Part shown: positions 43,440 through 55,044 of the stretch, in pieces
Layout: the number at the start of each line of letters is the position of its first letter
How positions within the stretch are numbered: position 1 is the first letter of the stretch
Assembly: GCA_017893485.1 (NCBI GenBank)
Contig: CM030368.1
Location: 112,300,220 to 112,364,219 of the forward strand
Reading direction: 5' to 3'
Origin: Hemerocallis citrina
Taxonomy: Eukaryota > Streptophyta > Magnoliopsida > Asparagales > Asphodelaceae
DNA length: 64,000 bases
The notes under the pieces: model-generated
Told to the model about the DNA's origin: nothing
The model's input: only the letters and a program-made list of their open reading frames with translations
Database searches by the model: none
Position numbers and translations under genes: made by a program

Positions 43440-44514
43440 CTTCTTACTTACGTCTCCCTATGCACCCATTCATCAAGGAGGTTTTGAATTGGGCGGGGAT
43501 GAGCCATACACAGTACGAGCCTAACTCGTGGAAGAACCTGACTAGCTTCATCATGTTGTGCAAGACGAAGGATGTGCCCTTGAAGCTCAAGTACTTTCAC
43601 ATGTGCTTGGGACTAAATGCTTCTCAGGGGTATCAGCATCGGTGGTACATCTCCCCTCGCTGAAAGTATCGTGTGGTGCATAACCTCTCAGATTCCATAA
43701 AGGACTGGAAGACGAAATATTTCGTCGTCTACAGTCCCGAGCCTTGGAATATCCCTACCATGTGATCGTATGCACTCTCGCAAAGGAAGAGTCCAAGGCC
43801 TTCAGAATTCAATTCGGAGGAGGAGTTTGAATTTAAGAGGCTGTTCAAACGCGGCAAAAATATATATTGGGTGAGGTTGATAGAGGCGAAGCTGTCTACA
43901 TGTGCCTGAGCCCTTACGTTACTCGTATGTTCTTAGTTTATTTTGTGGTACTCTTTGGCCCTGTTTTAATGTATTTGTTCTCTTGCAGCCTGTTTTAGTG
44001 AACGAAGATCTTTGGCCCGAGTTTTAAGATGGTTGTTTTGTTGATCAAATCGTGAGGTATGTGCCTCGGGAGAGAGGGCTTGAGAAAGAGGTCTAGATTC
44101 TCTGAGGCAAGTTGTGTCAGGTGGAGGGTACGTGCCTTCAAAAGAAAGAAATTGACCAGGAAGGGGCGTTCGGCATCCGCATTCATCGGTCACAAAAGGT
44201 AGCACAGGAGCTGGCTCGTCTGAAGGCTTTAGTTCCTGATGTTGACCTAACTCTTGTTCGGGTTGGGGGGGGGGGGGGCGGTGTGGCGTGGTCAGCAGAA
44301 AGTCCTCGGATTTTATTCTCAGACGAATGCTTGTGGAGAGGGACTTAGATATATACTGGCTGAGGGTCAAACTCGAAGAGGTAGGCTCAACATCTACCTT
44401 TTGGAGTCCGTTCTCGAGAATAGATCCTTACCCGAGGACCCACTCTAGAGTGAGGGCACTGGGGAATGCCCAAAGTGGAGTTGTAGGATCTTCAAGTGTT
44501 GCCAGCATTTGAGG
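43440..44514 (+). pseudogene. Antisense gene remnant of second Tat element
   Basis: Conserved block FIKEVLNWAGMSHTQYEPNSW, VVHNLSDSIKDWKTKYFVVY and WNIPTM parallels VLNWAKLSPIQYGPNSW in the first element, so it is the same putative gypsy-type transposon domain. A GT-AG-like intron lies at about 43927-43988 (ending ttctcttgcag). The coiled-coil part follows at 44030-44240, then a tail ending SGVVGSSSVASI at 44512. A G run at 44264-44279 and several stops disrupt it. A polyadenylation-like aataaatg lies near 44674. Confidence 0.7.
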
Positions 44515-44729
44515 GGGTCTTGATTTGCCTGGTTTAGGTACCCGTCCCTTGGGGACTGATGTAGTAAGCACGGGGTCAGGGTTTTGCTGAAGGAGACTCC
44601 GATGGTCAGACCCTTGTAACTTGAATTTGTAATTTCTTATGTAACCTCGCGACTGTAACCAATTATTTCTTGATAATAAATGTGTTTGTGCACATCTCGG
44701 TTCTTTAGTGATGTATGGTGTTGTCTGGA

Positions 44730-45060
44730 GTGCCTGAAGTGACACACCGAGGGCTCAGAGTCGGGATGCCGTACCAAGGAATTAGGCATAAGGTGGGAGA
44801 CTTGCTGCGGAGAAATTTGTGTGTGGCGCGGAGCTAGAATGCCACGCCGAGGGGCAGAGCATGAAGCAAGAGCCTTGTTGCGGAGAAAATCAGCGAGTGG
44901 CTCAAAGTCGGAATGTCGTGGCAAGAGGCAGAGCACGAGGCGGGAGCCTTGTTGCGGAGAAAATCCGTGAGTTACTCATATTCGAAATGCCATGCCGAGG
45001 GGGAGCCTGGTTGCGGAGATCTCGCATGTGTGTTTCACGTGTGTGTTCACTTGTGATGTG
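44730..45060. repeat. 73-bp repeats, left set
   Basis: The landmark (t/c)tgcggagaaa recurs at about 44805, 44878, 44952 and 45011 (spacings 73, 74, 59). Each unit also carries gagcatgaagc(a/g)gag-like and tggctcaaagtcggaatg segments. The same unit recurs at 47460-47760. Confidence 0.82.
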
Positions 45061-45102
45061 ATATCACATGCTTGGCACAACGATCCATGACTCTTTTATC
45101 TC

Positions 45103-45112
45103 TTATATATAC
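45103..45112 (+). promoter_or_regulatory. TATA box of second antisense gene
   Basis: ttatatatac followed by a pyrimidine-rich leader (cttgcttccccttactctc) and the ATG at 45191. Confidence 0.5.
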
Positions 45113-45190
45113 TTTTCCATACCTCCATATCCTTCACTTGCTTCCCCTTACTCTCATCTCTTTTGTTTTGCCTCCTTTCAACAAATAAGA

Positions 45191-46138
45191 ATGGTATCCT
45201 TGAAGGTGAGACATAGAGCATTGAAGGTGGAGGTGCAAGTGCAAAAGTGTTCCCCTCCTCCGGAGCCGGAGGAGCCCTTGAAGAGGAGGAAGTCGAAAGA
45301 GGCTAAGCCCCTGAAGGCCAAGGCAGCCGAGGTGGTTGCGAAGAGGAAGGTCCTAAAACCTTCGCCCCCTTCCTCAAAGAACACTGTCATGATTCCAAAA
45401 GCACCACCGAAGGCGATGGTGTGGCCGCCCTCTGGGTCCATGACTGAAGCAGACTTGTTGGCAAAGTGACCCAATGCTCTGCAGGTGGTCAACCACCTTG
45501 CCACTCATCGTGATAGGATGTCTCTAAAGAAAGAGTCTGAGGAGGAGGTTTACGGTCAATGGGCACAAGCTTCCGTTCTGGTGAAGACCTTTGTTCATTA
45601 TCAACTTCTCTTGTCCTTTATTTCATTTTTCTAAGTGTACTATGGTGTTCTCGTAGGTGACCATCAATGGGGCCGAATTGAGGTGGAGGCTCAAAATGCT
45701 CCTTCTGCAGGCCCAGCAAGCCGAGGCGGGCCAGAAGGTGATCATGGATCAGAACGATGATCTTCAGTAGATAATGAGAGGGTTGAAGGAGGACTTGGTG
45801 AGGGAGAAGGAGGCTCCAAAGGGGCTGTCGAAGGAGAAGGAAGAGTTGGCTGACGAAAGGCTGGCATGGCAGGTGAAGAAGTAAAAGAGGCAGGTGGAGA
45901 TTGACAACGCCATGGATCTCATCACCGTGCCCTCGATGACATCGAGACCAAGTATCTGGATCTCGACCTCCAAGGTTTCTCCTTCGAGGAGAGGGAGGAT
46001 GAGGCCGCCCAGTCTGCTAGAGGTGTGCCTTTAGTAGAAGAAGGTTTGGAGACCCATAAGCCGGATGGACCCGCTGCCCGAGTAAAAAATGATTGCCCTG
46101 CTCCCATCCTCGGAAAGTGGTCTTCTTCCATGCAGTAG
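45191..46138 (+). pseudogene. Second antisense gene of Tat element 2
   Basis: It starts MVSLKVRHRALKVEVQVQ with a lysine/proline-rich N-terminus. A likely intron sits between about 45583 and 45657 (gtgaagacc to tcgtag). A coiled coil follows (ELRWRLKMLLLQAQQAEAGQ, GLKEDLVREKEAPKGLSKEK) and the C-terminus ends ILGKWSSSMQ at about 46138. Stops at 45767 and 45883 and a frameshift near 45925 break it. A polyadenylation-like aataaaatg lies at 46202. Function unknown; its position matches the antisense gene of the first Tat element. Confidence 0.65.
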
Positions 46139-47340
46139 GTTCTAGGTTTTTCATTTCTATGTACGCCCGTGCCCTTTCCTTGTAATTTGATTTTTCGAGA
46201 TGAATAAAATGCATTTGAAATGAACTTCGTAGTTTCAGACTTCCTCGTGGGGCTTAGTTAACTCGCACCGGTGTGTCAGACCTCTGATTACTAAGTTGAG
46301 GGGTGAGTGGCTGAGGCCTCTCCATCGGCATTGGGTGGTCCCACATCCTTGGGTTTTTCTTTTCTTTCAAGTTATCATGTTGGTTGGTTTACATCATTCT
46401 TCATGGGAATCGATGCGTCTTCCACTGTAGAAGTTGAAACTTTGACTTTCCTTGGGATCTGGAATGCTGTTTCATCTTGAACACTGAGTGGAGTTGCAGG
46501 GTTGAGATCTAAGATGGGGGTTTTGTAGTTATCGAGAAACGTCTCTAATGAGGTATATAAGTTCTCCCATTTCTCAGTAATTGGCTTACAAATCTCCTGG
46601 TTTTGCTTTTTGAATGAATGTTCTTATGGAGAGCCTTTTGGTGAGTGCCTCGAATGATAATCTGAGGGTCGAGGAATTTGAGCGTGGATGTCTTGGGGTC
46701 GGGCTGGTTGAGATTCAACTTGTGGTTCGAGGGTTGGACCCAGTGGGGATCGGTGTCTCGGCATGGGACATGGGAAGATTTATTTCTGATTCCAAGATCT
46801 GAAATTTACCCCAATTTCCAAGGGTTGTGGTCTAAGTGGACTATTTCTCTTGCCCAGAACTTGAGGAAATATGGCCCAGCCAGGACTTCTTATGCTTACG
46901 ACTCTCTTCCTAAGGGACATGGAGGGGATCATGGCCTTGACGTTGAACATGGGGAGATTTATTCCCGGTTCTGAGATCTGATGCCTCTCCCCGAGTTCCA
47001 AGAGTAGAGGTCGAATGGGGATCCTTTGCAGAGATCATTGGTCCATTTAGCTCGACTGGTGCCTTTCGTGCTTGCGAAGTTCTTCTAGCTTTCTTCTAGG
47101 ATTAGCTGGCCTGCATCTCATCGCCGATGATCACGCATGGCGCTTCAGCTACACGTTGGTGGTTGGGGAGAACTGGCTCTTCGAGATACGAGAGGCTACT
47201 TTAAGGAGTGTTTAGGCGTAGCTTTCTTGCTTGTTTGTTTTATGTTTGAATTGACAAATACGGACTAGTCACCGCCAATCTTGTAATTATCATTGCTTAA
47301 TAAAAAATTTTCTCTTTACACTTTTGCCTGAATGAGCTTT
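46139..47340. other. Non-coding Tat interior with a 185-bp duplication
   Basis: The catggg(a/g)agatttatt segment recurs at about 46764 and 46949 with similar following sequence (gagatctga, caagggttg or caagagtag). No gene recognised. Confidence 0.5.
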
Positions 47341-47459
47341 TCTCGAATGAGTTGGCTGAGGCTCGAAGGGGCTGGCTCAATTGTCATGTTGTAGTGGTGA
47401 GAGAGATGTTCGAAATGTCTCATCAGGGAACAAGCCACAGGCGATAGCTTTTTGTACAA

Positions 47460-47760
47460 ATAACGCGAATAGGGGGGCCTGGTTGCGGAGAAATCTGCAA
47501 GTGGCTCGAAGCCGGAGTGCCATGCCGAATAGCAAGGCACGAGGAGGGAGCCTTATTGCGAAAAAGTCCGCGAATGGCTCAGAATAGGAGTGGCATGCCG
47601 AGAGGCAGGGCACGAGGTGAGACCATTGTTGTAGAAAAGTCGGCAGGAGGCTCGGAGAGGGAATGACACGCCCAGGGGCAAGGCACGAGATGGGAGCCTA
47701 ATTGCAGAGAAATCTGTATGTAGCTTAGAGCCAAAAAACCACGCCGACGTGGTCATGTGG
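47460..47760. repeat. 73-bp repeats, right set
   Basis: Landmark ttgcggagaaatc-type at 47483, 47556, 47629 and 47702, exactly 73 bp apart. It is the same family as 44730-45060. Confidence 0.85.
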
Positions 47761-47939
47761 CATGTGCCTTAGCAAGAAAAACCCATGAGTGACCTGAAGT
47801 ACTACGCCGAGGGGCGAAATCCAGGGATCTGTAACTTTAGCCAAACTTTGCAAACTTGTTGAATTGAAATGAAATTTTATTCATTAGTTGTCGGTAGGCG
47901 AGCACTTATTACATTCATCGGCTTTTGGGGCCTCATTAC

Positions 47940-49190
47940 AATTAAAGACTGCTAGGTGCCTTCATGGAACTTCATCAATAATTTTGCATTCCAAGTTCTC
48001 CTGGCCACCCTGCCCCCTGGGTCTTTAAGTCGGTAAGTCCCAGGATGTACCACTTTGGAGACCCTGTATAGGCCTTCCTAGTTGGGAGCTAGCTTTCCCC
48101 TCTTGCTCGGTTCGAAGATGTCAAGCCTTCTTAGCACCGATCACCTTTTTTTGATATTAGCCGACTAGACCATCTTGTTGTAGAATCTCTCTACCTGTTG
48201 TTGGTAGACATTTCTCCTGATGGACGATCGCTCGCAGATTTCATCAAGGAGATCCAGGTTGACCCTGAGGTTTTCTGAATTGAAGTCCTTATTGAAGTTC
48301 ATAATCTGAGGAGAAGGAAGTCTGACTTTAGAGGAATGACCACTTTGGTTCCGAATGTGAGGTTAAAGAGTGATTCGCCTGTAAAAATCCTTTTGGTGGT
48401 TCTGTATGACCAGAGTATGCTAGACAACTTGTCGACCCACAATCCCATGGGGGATTTGTCCAATCGCTTTTTAGGCCTTCTAGGATTTGGCGATTGGCGT
48501 TCTCGGCTTGCCATATATTGGGGGTGTGAAATAGAAGACAACCTCTGTTGGATTCCCAGATCCTCACAAAACTTGAACTGAGTGCCATTGTCAGTGATTA
48601 GATTCCGAGGGATCCTAAACAGGCAAACGATGTGCTTCTAGAAGAAATGTTAGACCTAATGCTCGGTGATGGTGGCTAAAGGCTCAACTTCGACCTACTT
48701 CGTGAAGTAATCGATGGCGACAATCAGGAAGCACCGTTAACCTTGCTTTAGGAAACATGCCGACCAGATCCATCCCCCACAAGGTGAAAGGAGCTGGGCT
48801 CACCCGTGATTTAAGTTCCACTTGGGGGGCGTGCGTGACCGAGGAGAACCTTTGACATGGGCGGCATTTTCTGACGAGGTCATATGCATCCTGTAACAAG
48901 TTCAACTAGTGATTTCCGTGGTTATGGACCTTTCTCACGAGCGACCTTCTGACCATGTGGAAGCTTTCGACTCCCCCGTTCATTTCTTCGAGCGCATACT
49001 TGGATTTTTCGGGGTTCAAGCATCAGTGGTACAGTCGTCCTTCGACCTTCGTGTATGATCGTTTGAAGAGCACCCCTCAATAAGCATAAATCTCTTAGCC
49101 CTGGCTCGGGTCTTTTGCGCTTCAGACGGGTCCGACTGTAGTTCACCATTTCTCAAAAAGTCTCAAATCCATCCATGTCGCTGATTGTGC
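47940..49190 (-). pseudogene. Integrase of Tat element 2
   Basis: Fragments read CRPCQRFSSVTHAPQ and LWGMDLVGMFPKA (48684-48905), ENANRQILEGL, MGLWVDKLSSILWSYRTTKR and ESLFNLTFGTKVVIPLK (48299-48588), ending in the tail near 47950. Frames shift repeatedly. It follows RT directly because RNase H is missing. Confidence 0.8.
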
Positions 49191-50110
49191 TGGCTATTCG
49201 AGGCAAAGGACTTCGGGGTTCTCTCTGTCGATGCTAGGTCGAACGAGGAAATTGCTGATGGCTGCGAGTCGACCAGTGAGTCTTTGAACCTCCTTGACAT
49301 TCTTAGGAGGGGCTATGTCCAGGATGGCCCTAATCTTTTCAGAATTTGTTTCTATCCCTCGTTGACTAACCATAAAGACGGGGAATTTTTCCGAAGTCCC
49401 GTCTAAGGCGCACTTTAACGGGTTGAGCCTCATGTTGTGCTTTCTCAGGACTCCGAAGGCCTCCTTTAAGTCTTTCACGTGATCCTCTCCTCTCAGCTCT
49501 TAACGAGCATGTTGTCCACGTACACTTCAATATTTCGGCGTATTTGCTCTCTAAAGACCCGGTTAACCAGCCTCTGATAAGTGGCTTGCACATTTTTAGG
49601 CCGAAGGACATGACCAGATAGCAGTAGAGCCTTTGATCTGTCATAAAGACTATCTTTGGGATATCCGGAGGAAACATACAAATCTAGTTGTACCCCGAGA
49701 AGGCATCCATGAAGCTTAGAAGCTCGTACCCGGATGTCGCATCGATCAGGGCATCAATGCTTGGAAGGGGGAAGGGGTCTTTCGGGCTTGCCCTGTTGAG
49801 ATCTGTGAAATTGATACAAATCTTCTATTTGCCACTTGCATTCCTCACCATCACGACGTTCGCCAACCACTCCGGGTAGTTGACCTCTTAGATAAAGTGG
49901 GAAGAGAGTAGTTTCTTAGCTTCTTCTTATACTGCTTCTCGGATATGAATTTTCGGTGCCTCTGCTATACCGGCTTAGAATCCGGATTGACGCTCAACTT
50001 ATGCATTATCAGGTCTTCCGAGATGCCTAGCATGTCTGAGGGTGTCCAGGCAAACAAGTTCCGGTTCCGTTAGACGCAGCTGATGATCTTTTCTTTGAGG
50101 CCAGAAGGTA
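49191..50110 (-). pseudogene. Reverse transcriptase of Tat element 2
   Basis: Readable pieces are MFPPDIPKIVFMTDQRLYCY, LVMSFGLK, EVYVDNMLVKS (YVDD mutated to YVDN), KHNMRLNPLKCAL and KEVQRLTGRLAAISNFLV. Sequence then passes within about 40 codons to the INT N-terminus, so roughly 1 kb encoding RNase H has been deleted near 49190. Confidence 0.82.
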
Positions 50111-50530
50111 GGGCCTTGCTCATTTGGAACCATTTGGCATCGTCTGCTTTGGAGAAGAGAATCTCGTCCAACTCGTCAACTGGCTCAGAGCCGATTGAAC
50201 TCCAATTGCAGAGGAGTTCGACTGCATCAAGAGGAAAGACCGAGCCAACCACTGTGGCTGTATAGCAGGCCCAGGCAGCTTCTCGATTGCTCTTGACGAC
50301 TCCGACCCCAACCCTTGGTGAGAAACTTCATTCTCATATGATAGGCCGAGGGTACCGCCTGAACAGATGCAAGGCCTAGGATGCCCTTGGTTGGCATTAT
50401 AAGCCGTTTTGGCATCAACCACCATGAATTCCATAGGCTCTGTTCGGGTGGTCGGGGACTTTCCTTCAATGACGTCCAAAGTGATGATTCCTTCGATTTG
50501 GACCAGAAAGCTAAATAAACCATGAAGGGT
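50111..50530 (-). pseudogene. Protease-linker region of Tat element 2
   Basis: Minus-strand pieces read PTTRTEPMEFMVVDAKTAYN (compare MDFMVVNVKAAYN in element 1) and VFPLDAVELLCNWSS, with EPVDELDEILFSKADDAKWF as the acidic linker. The catalytic Asp region is corrupted. Confidence 0.7.
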
Positions 50531-51000
50531 CTAGCCTGTGAGCTTTAACCATTCTCGGGAGAGCAAAAACCCTTAAAGGCGGCAAGGGACAAAATCTTGA
50601 CCGAGCTACCATTATCCACGAGGATGCGTCGGACCTAATGGTCCACCAAAACAAGGTTAATCACTAAGGGGTCACAGTGGGGGAGCTGAACGCCCTTAAG
50701 TTCTCCATCCAAGAATGAGACAAGAGTCCGTGACTTTGGGGAGGAGGACAGTTATGGACCGAATTCACTTCCAGGACAAATGCCTTGCGGGAGGATTTTG
50801 AGTCGCCCCCATTGGCCCTTCGTGTATGGAGTGGAGGATGGACATTCTTTTGGAACCCTGAGGTTCAGAGTCCTTTTTCGGGCACTTGTTAGACCCATGA
50901 GGAGGAGGAGAAGTTCTTGGGTCATTTCGAGTGAACTTGGACAGGTAGCCCCTGTGGATGAGGACCTTGATTTCGTCCTTAACCGCCCAATAGTTGTCAG
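50531..51000 (-). pseudogene. Gag C-terminus of Tat element 2, cut at 51000
   Basis: Immediately left of 51001 the minus strand reads DNYWAVKDEIKVLIHRGYL, the gag segment homologous to DEIEALIQRGYL near 19700. The rest of gag is not found to the right within the window. Confidence 0.65.
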
Positions 51001-52300
51001 TGTTGGTCTATGCCCTAGAGCTAGTTGTGTATTGACCTTACTAGTGTAATATCATGGTTGGATATTATATTTGTATTATAATTATTTTTAAAATTAAAAT
51101 ATTTTTATGGAAATTACTTGGTTTTACTAATAAAAAGTTATTTATATATATATACTAGTAAGTATATATATGTATCAATTTTGTGCATCTGTACAAAATA
51201 ATGTAAAATGCGTTTTTGAGAAATATCTGTAATATCCAGGTCAGATATTAAAAATTATTATTTTATTTTTATTTTCAGAATTGAAATATTTTTTGGATAT
51301 TACCCGGTTTTATTAATAAACATTATCTATATATATACACTAGTCTGTATATATCTGTATTGTATCAAATTGGTACTGAAATCTTTCTAGCTGATAATAA
51401 AATTATTTTTATTATTATTTTATTATTATTTCGGAATTAAAATATTTTTGTGTGGAGATTACTTGTTTTAACTAATAAAAATTATCTGTATATGTATATG
51501 TATGCACGTATATATACTGTATTGATTTCGTACGTTTGTACGAAATTATGTAGTATGTGATATTGGGAAATTATTTATTATTTTTGATCAATCACGATCA
51601 AATTGGAGGGCTAGGATTGGAATGGGTGTAGATTGCAATATATATTTGCAAATTAATCTCAAATTTGTTGAGCCACAAGAGAGGGAGACACATGGCTCTC
51701 TCTCTACCACATCTCTCTCTCTCCCTCTCCTATAAAAAAACACTTGGCCGGCCATTTCCAAAGGGCAAAGCCCATTTTTGTTTCTCCCATCTTATTTTTT
51801 CATCTTACTCCCTCTTCTTCACATATATTTTCTTCTACTTCTTTTGCTTATTTCAAAGTGAGAAAAATTGAGAAGAAAGAAAAGAAAGAGAGATCAAATA
51901 AAAAAAATAGAGTGGGTAAATTTCATGGGTTGTTCTTGAAGAGGAGCAAGAACAAGGAGGAGAAGAGCAAAGCAAGTCCATCCTACACTTTTGTGTAGGG
52001 GTTTCTCTACTCTTGTTTATATTGTGTTTTGTTTTTATTTTATTGTTGTATGTGACAAAAACTTTGACTAAATCATGTGCATATTGATGATTGTGGACTA
52101 GAATAAATGTCATATAAAAATTGAAGTGGTAGAACTCAAATAGAACACTAAAGAATCAATCTTTAAACTAGTATGTTGTTTTAATGCTTATGAATTAATT
52201 ACTTATGCTAAAGTTGAAATCTTGAGCCCAAATTAATTTGAGAGGTTCTTGTATGTGTCATTACCATGCTCTAATTTTTGTAGATTTTTTTGGGTTAGTT
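51001..52300 (+). repeat. Copia-type LTR, right boundary unresolved
   Basis: Starts exactly TGTTGGTCTATGCCCTAGAG after gtcag and is related at its start to the LTR at 24260. AT-rich U3 has repeated blocks (aatattttt, tggatattac, tatatactagt at 51050, 51250, 51450). A TATA box cctataaaaaa lies at 51728, followed by a leader-like region. No pol sequence follows. Confidence 0.55.
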
Positions 52301-54937
52301 TGATGGGTTAAATAAATTGTTTCCCCAAAATAGTGAGTTCTTCAGCAAAACTACTGTTTTGGTTAATTTTTTGCATGTGTTCAGAGAGTAGAAACTTGAG
52401 TTCTATAAGGAATTTGAAAAGGTTGTCAACTAGGAAGTTGTGGTGGATGTCCCACCTTTCCAAAAAGTTCAATTTTGTTAGATTCTGATAAGTATAGCAC
52501 CAGTTATGAGTTTCACAAGTTTCAGCAAATCTGCTATCTTTTGTTGTTCTTAACTTGTGTTTAAAGAGCTGGATTTTGAGTTCCAAACGGAATCTGAGAA
52601 AGTTGTTAACTAGAAAGTTGTAGTAGTTGTTCTTAGCTTTTCAAATAACAGGGACAAATAAATTATAGAACAGTAAAGAACGCAAGAAATTATGGGTCTG
52701 AAATTAATAACACAGCTACAGCAAAGTGATGATAACTAACAGATGGCAACTTGGAATTTAAATCCATAGTAGGGAAAAATTATCTAGACATCAAGGACTC
52801 ATTTTATGTTTAGTAAGTTCTTTCAGAATATGTCTCTAGCATGGTCAAAAATCTATTTCAAAATGAAATATACAGCTGTCCAGCAATTGTTTAAACATGA
52901 ATAGCAATTAAATAAATCATATGGTCATATAAAGCATGCAAATTTGTAATCAAGTGAATCCTTGGTGTCAGCATGCAATTTTTAAGGTTCATGGTACATT
53001 CATTAAAGTCATGGTGTCAATTCATCAATTAAAACTGAATTAGTACATTCATGTCCATTTTATCAAGTAGTTCAAAGCATAAATCTAGTTAATTTAATCG
53101 TGCATATGCATGAAACATTGGGTACTGGGTTAAAGTTCAAAGAGATAGTACGAAGTTAAGAGAATGTCGGGTTAGCTCGTGCAAACCCTCGATAATCATA
53201 ACGGAATTGTCAAAACATATTTTTGATAATAAAAGGACATGATCTACTTGTAAGAGATCAAAGGAATCTTGAACACAAATAATAAAAAAGGTTCAAGCAG
53301 AGACTTGCCTGTTATTGCAGATATAATTAAATAGAATAACGAGATCAGAATCCCGGTCAAAATCTCCTAAAAACACGTGCGAAGACCGTGCGAAGAACTC
53401 CAAGCAAATGAAGCAACAACAGCAACTGAACTCCATACCAGATCTGGGCCGAACACAGAACACCGAAACTGGATTTGGCGCGCACAGAACATGAAACACC
53501 AAACCAGCCAATAGAATCCTCTGCCTCACACCAGATCCGACCCAAAACAGGGAACATCAAAGAGGGATCGGGTGTGGCAGAACACGAAACAACGAGATCC
53601 GACCAATAGGAAACCTCCCACACAGCGGATCGGAGGCAAACAGCGAACAGGGGTTTGGGATCAGCCATGCCAAAACACAGAACACCGGACTAGACCAATC
53701 ACGATCTGTCTTCTACCTTCGAACAGAGAGAGAGAACGGCACGACCTCTGTGACGACTACGATCACGTTGGTGTGGCACTGCGGCTGGGAGGAGCGGCGT
53801 CGGCACCACGGTCGGGAAGCGACTGCGGCGACGGCAATGGCAGCCTCGACGAACTCCGACGAGCAATCTCTATTTTCGCTCGAAAATAGAGGAAGACGAT
53901 GTGATTGGCTTCGACGGGGATTGGATGGCGATAAGGGCATGCCAGGGATCTTCGGTGGCTGTAGGGGGCGAGCGGAGAGGGTCGGAGCACAGGATGGTGC
54001 GGCGGTGGTGAAGTGGCAGTAATGGGTTGCGGTGGATTGCAGGAGACTGGCGAAGACGATGATGGTGATGAGGCAGTCGAGGTGACAAGGGTGAGGGGAC
54101 AGTGATGACAATGGGTGAGGTGGTGAAGTGGTCGATCGGGAGGTGACGGGATTGGGTTCGAAGTAACAGAGAGGTATAGAGAGCGGGAGATGGAGAGGGG
54201 AATTAGGAACAGTAATGGGGGGATTAGGAGTTTAATGACAGCTGGGGGTTTAAGAAATTAATTAGGCTTAGGGTTAGGGGATTAGAGTATTTATAGGGGA
54301 AATAGGATATTGGGCATTTGGGTATTTAGGTATTAGATCCCATAAAATAAAATACATTGTATATAATAAAGCTGATAAATACAAATCCGAATACAAGGAA
54401 TAAGCTATCTGATAAAAATACAATTTGTATTACATAAATTATTTGGAATAATAAAAGAAGCACAATTATTAAGCAAAAACGGATTTGTTTTAATAATCAA
54501 ATACAACAAGAAATAACCATAGTAACAATAAGAATAGAAATAAACATGTAAATAAAAATAATAATACTAATATTAACAATTAGTAAGAATAATAACAGCA
54601 AGAATAAAATACTGACAATAATAATAATAGTGACAATAATAATAATAAAAATAATAATAATAACCCTAACAATTATCATAGTAATATCTATATATTAAAA
54701 ATAGGAATTTGTTGAAATAGCCTAAACAGTAATAATAATAATATTTTTGATTTGAGATTAAAATGCAAATGGTTGATCAAATAGAAATAGAGACAAGTTT
54801 ATTCAAAATAATCACAACTATTGTTTAGGAAAAGCTTTAACAATAAATTCAAAACGAGTCTAACAATAACATATTTTTAAATATCAAAATACGGAACTAT
54901 ACGCAGGAAAAACATATTTGCGGAAATAGGTGTTACA
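52300..54937 (-). repeat. Minus-strand large LTR fragment
   Basis: From 54937 leftward the minus strand starts TGTAACACCTATTTCCGCAAATATG, like the LTR at 60246 (TGTAAACCCTGTTTCCGCAAATACG). It has a TATA box CTATAAATAC at 54287-54296 and a CAGGCAAGT donor-like site near 53310. A duplicated block (gagttc(c/t)(a/t)aa...gttgt(c/t)aactag(g/a)aagttg) occurs at about 52400 and 52580. The 3' LTR end was not found, so the left border is approximate. The short ORFs here are not supported. Confidence 0.6.
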
Positions 54938-55044
54938 GATATTGAACTTGTTAGTTTAGGAATTTAACAGGTGGCAATAGTAGATTGAATGGTGAGTTGA
55001 GGTCTAAATATGCTTGATGGCAGGTTGCTAAAGCAACTCCGAGC
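54938..55044. other. 107-bp spacer between large LTRs
   Basis: No feature recognised; gatat at 54938-54942 would be the target-site candidate of the minus-strand LTR, but its partner was not identified. Confidence 0.4.

Larger units (their letters stand above)
42930..51000 (-). mobile_element. Second Tat-lineage Ty3/gypsy element, truncated both sides
   Basis: Pol is on the minus strand (INT about 47940-49190, RT 49190-50100, PR about 50130-50530, gag end to 51000). Antisense coding blocks on the plus strand (42930-46138) lie between INT and the missing 3' LTR, the same plan as 5260-21764. The left edge abuts the Harbinger transposase with no LTR. The right edge is cut at 51000, inside gag, by an LTR start at 51001. 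Sequence identity to the first Tat element is low, so it is another family. Confidence 0.85.

Noticed and set aside
54497..54679. 60-codon Ile/Val-rich ORF resembling a membrane peptide
   Set aside because: Low-complexity ATAATA repeats inside an LTR; no conservation evidence.
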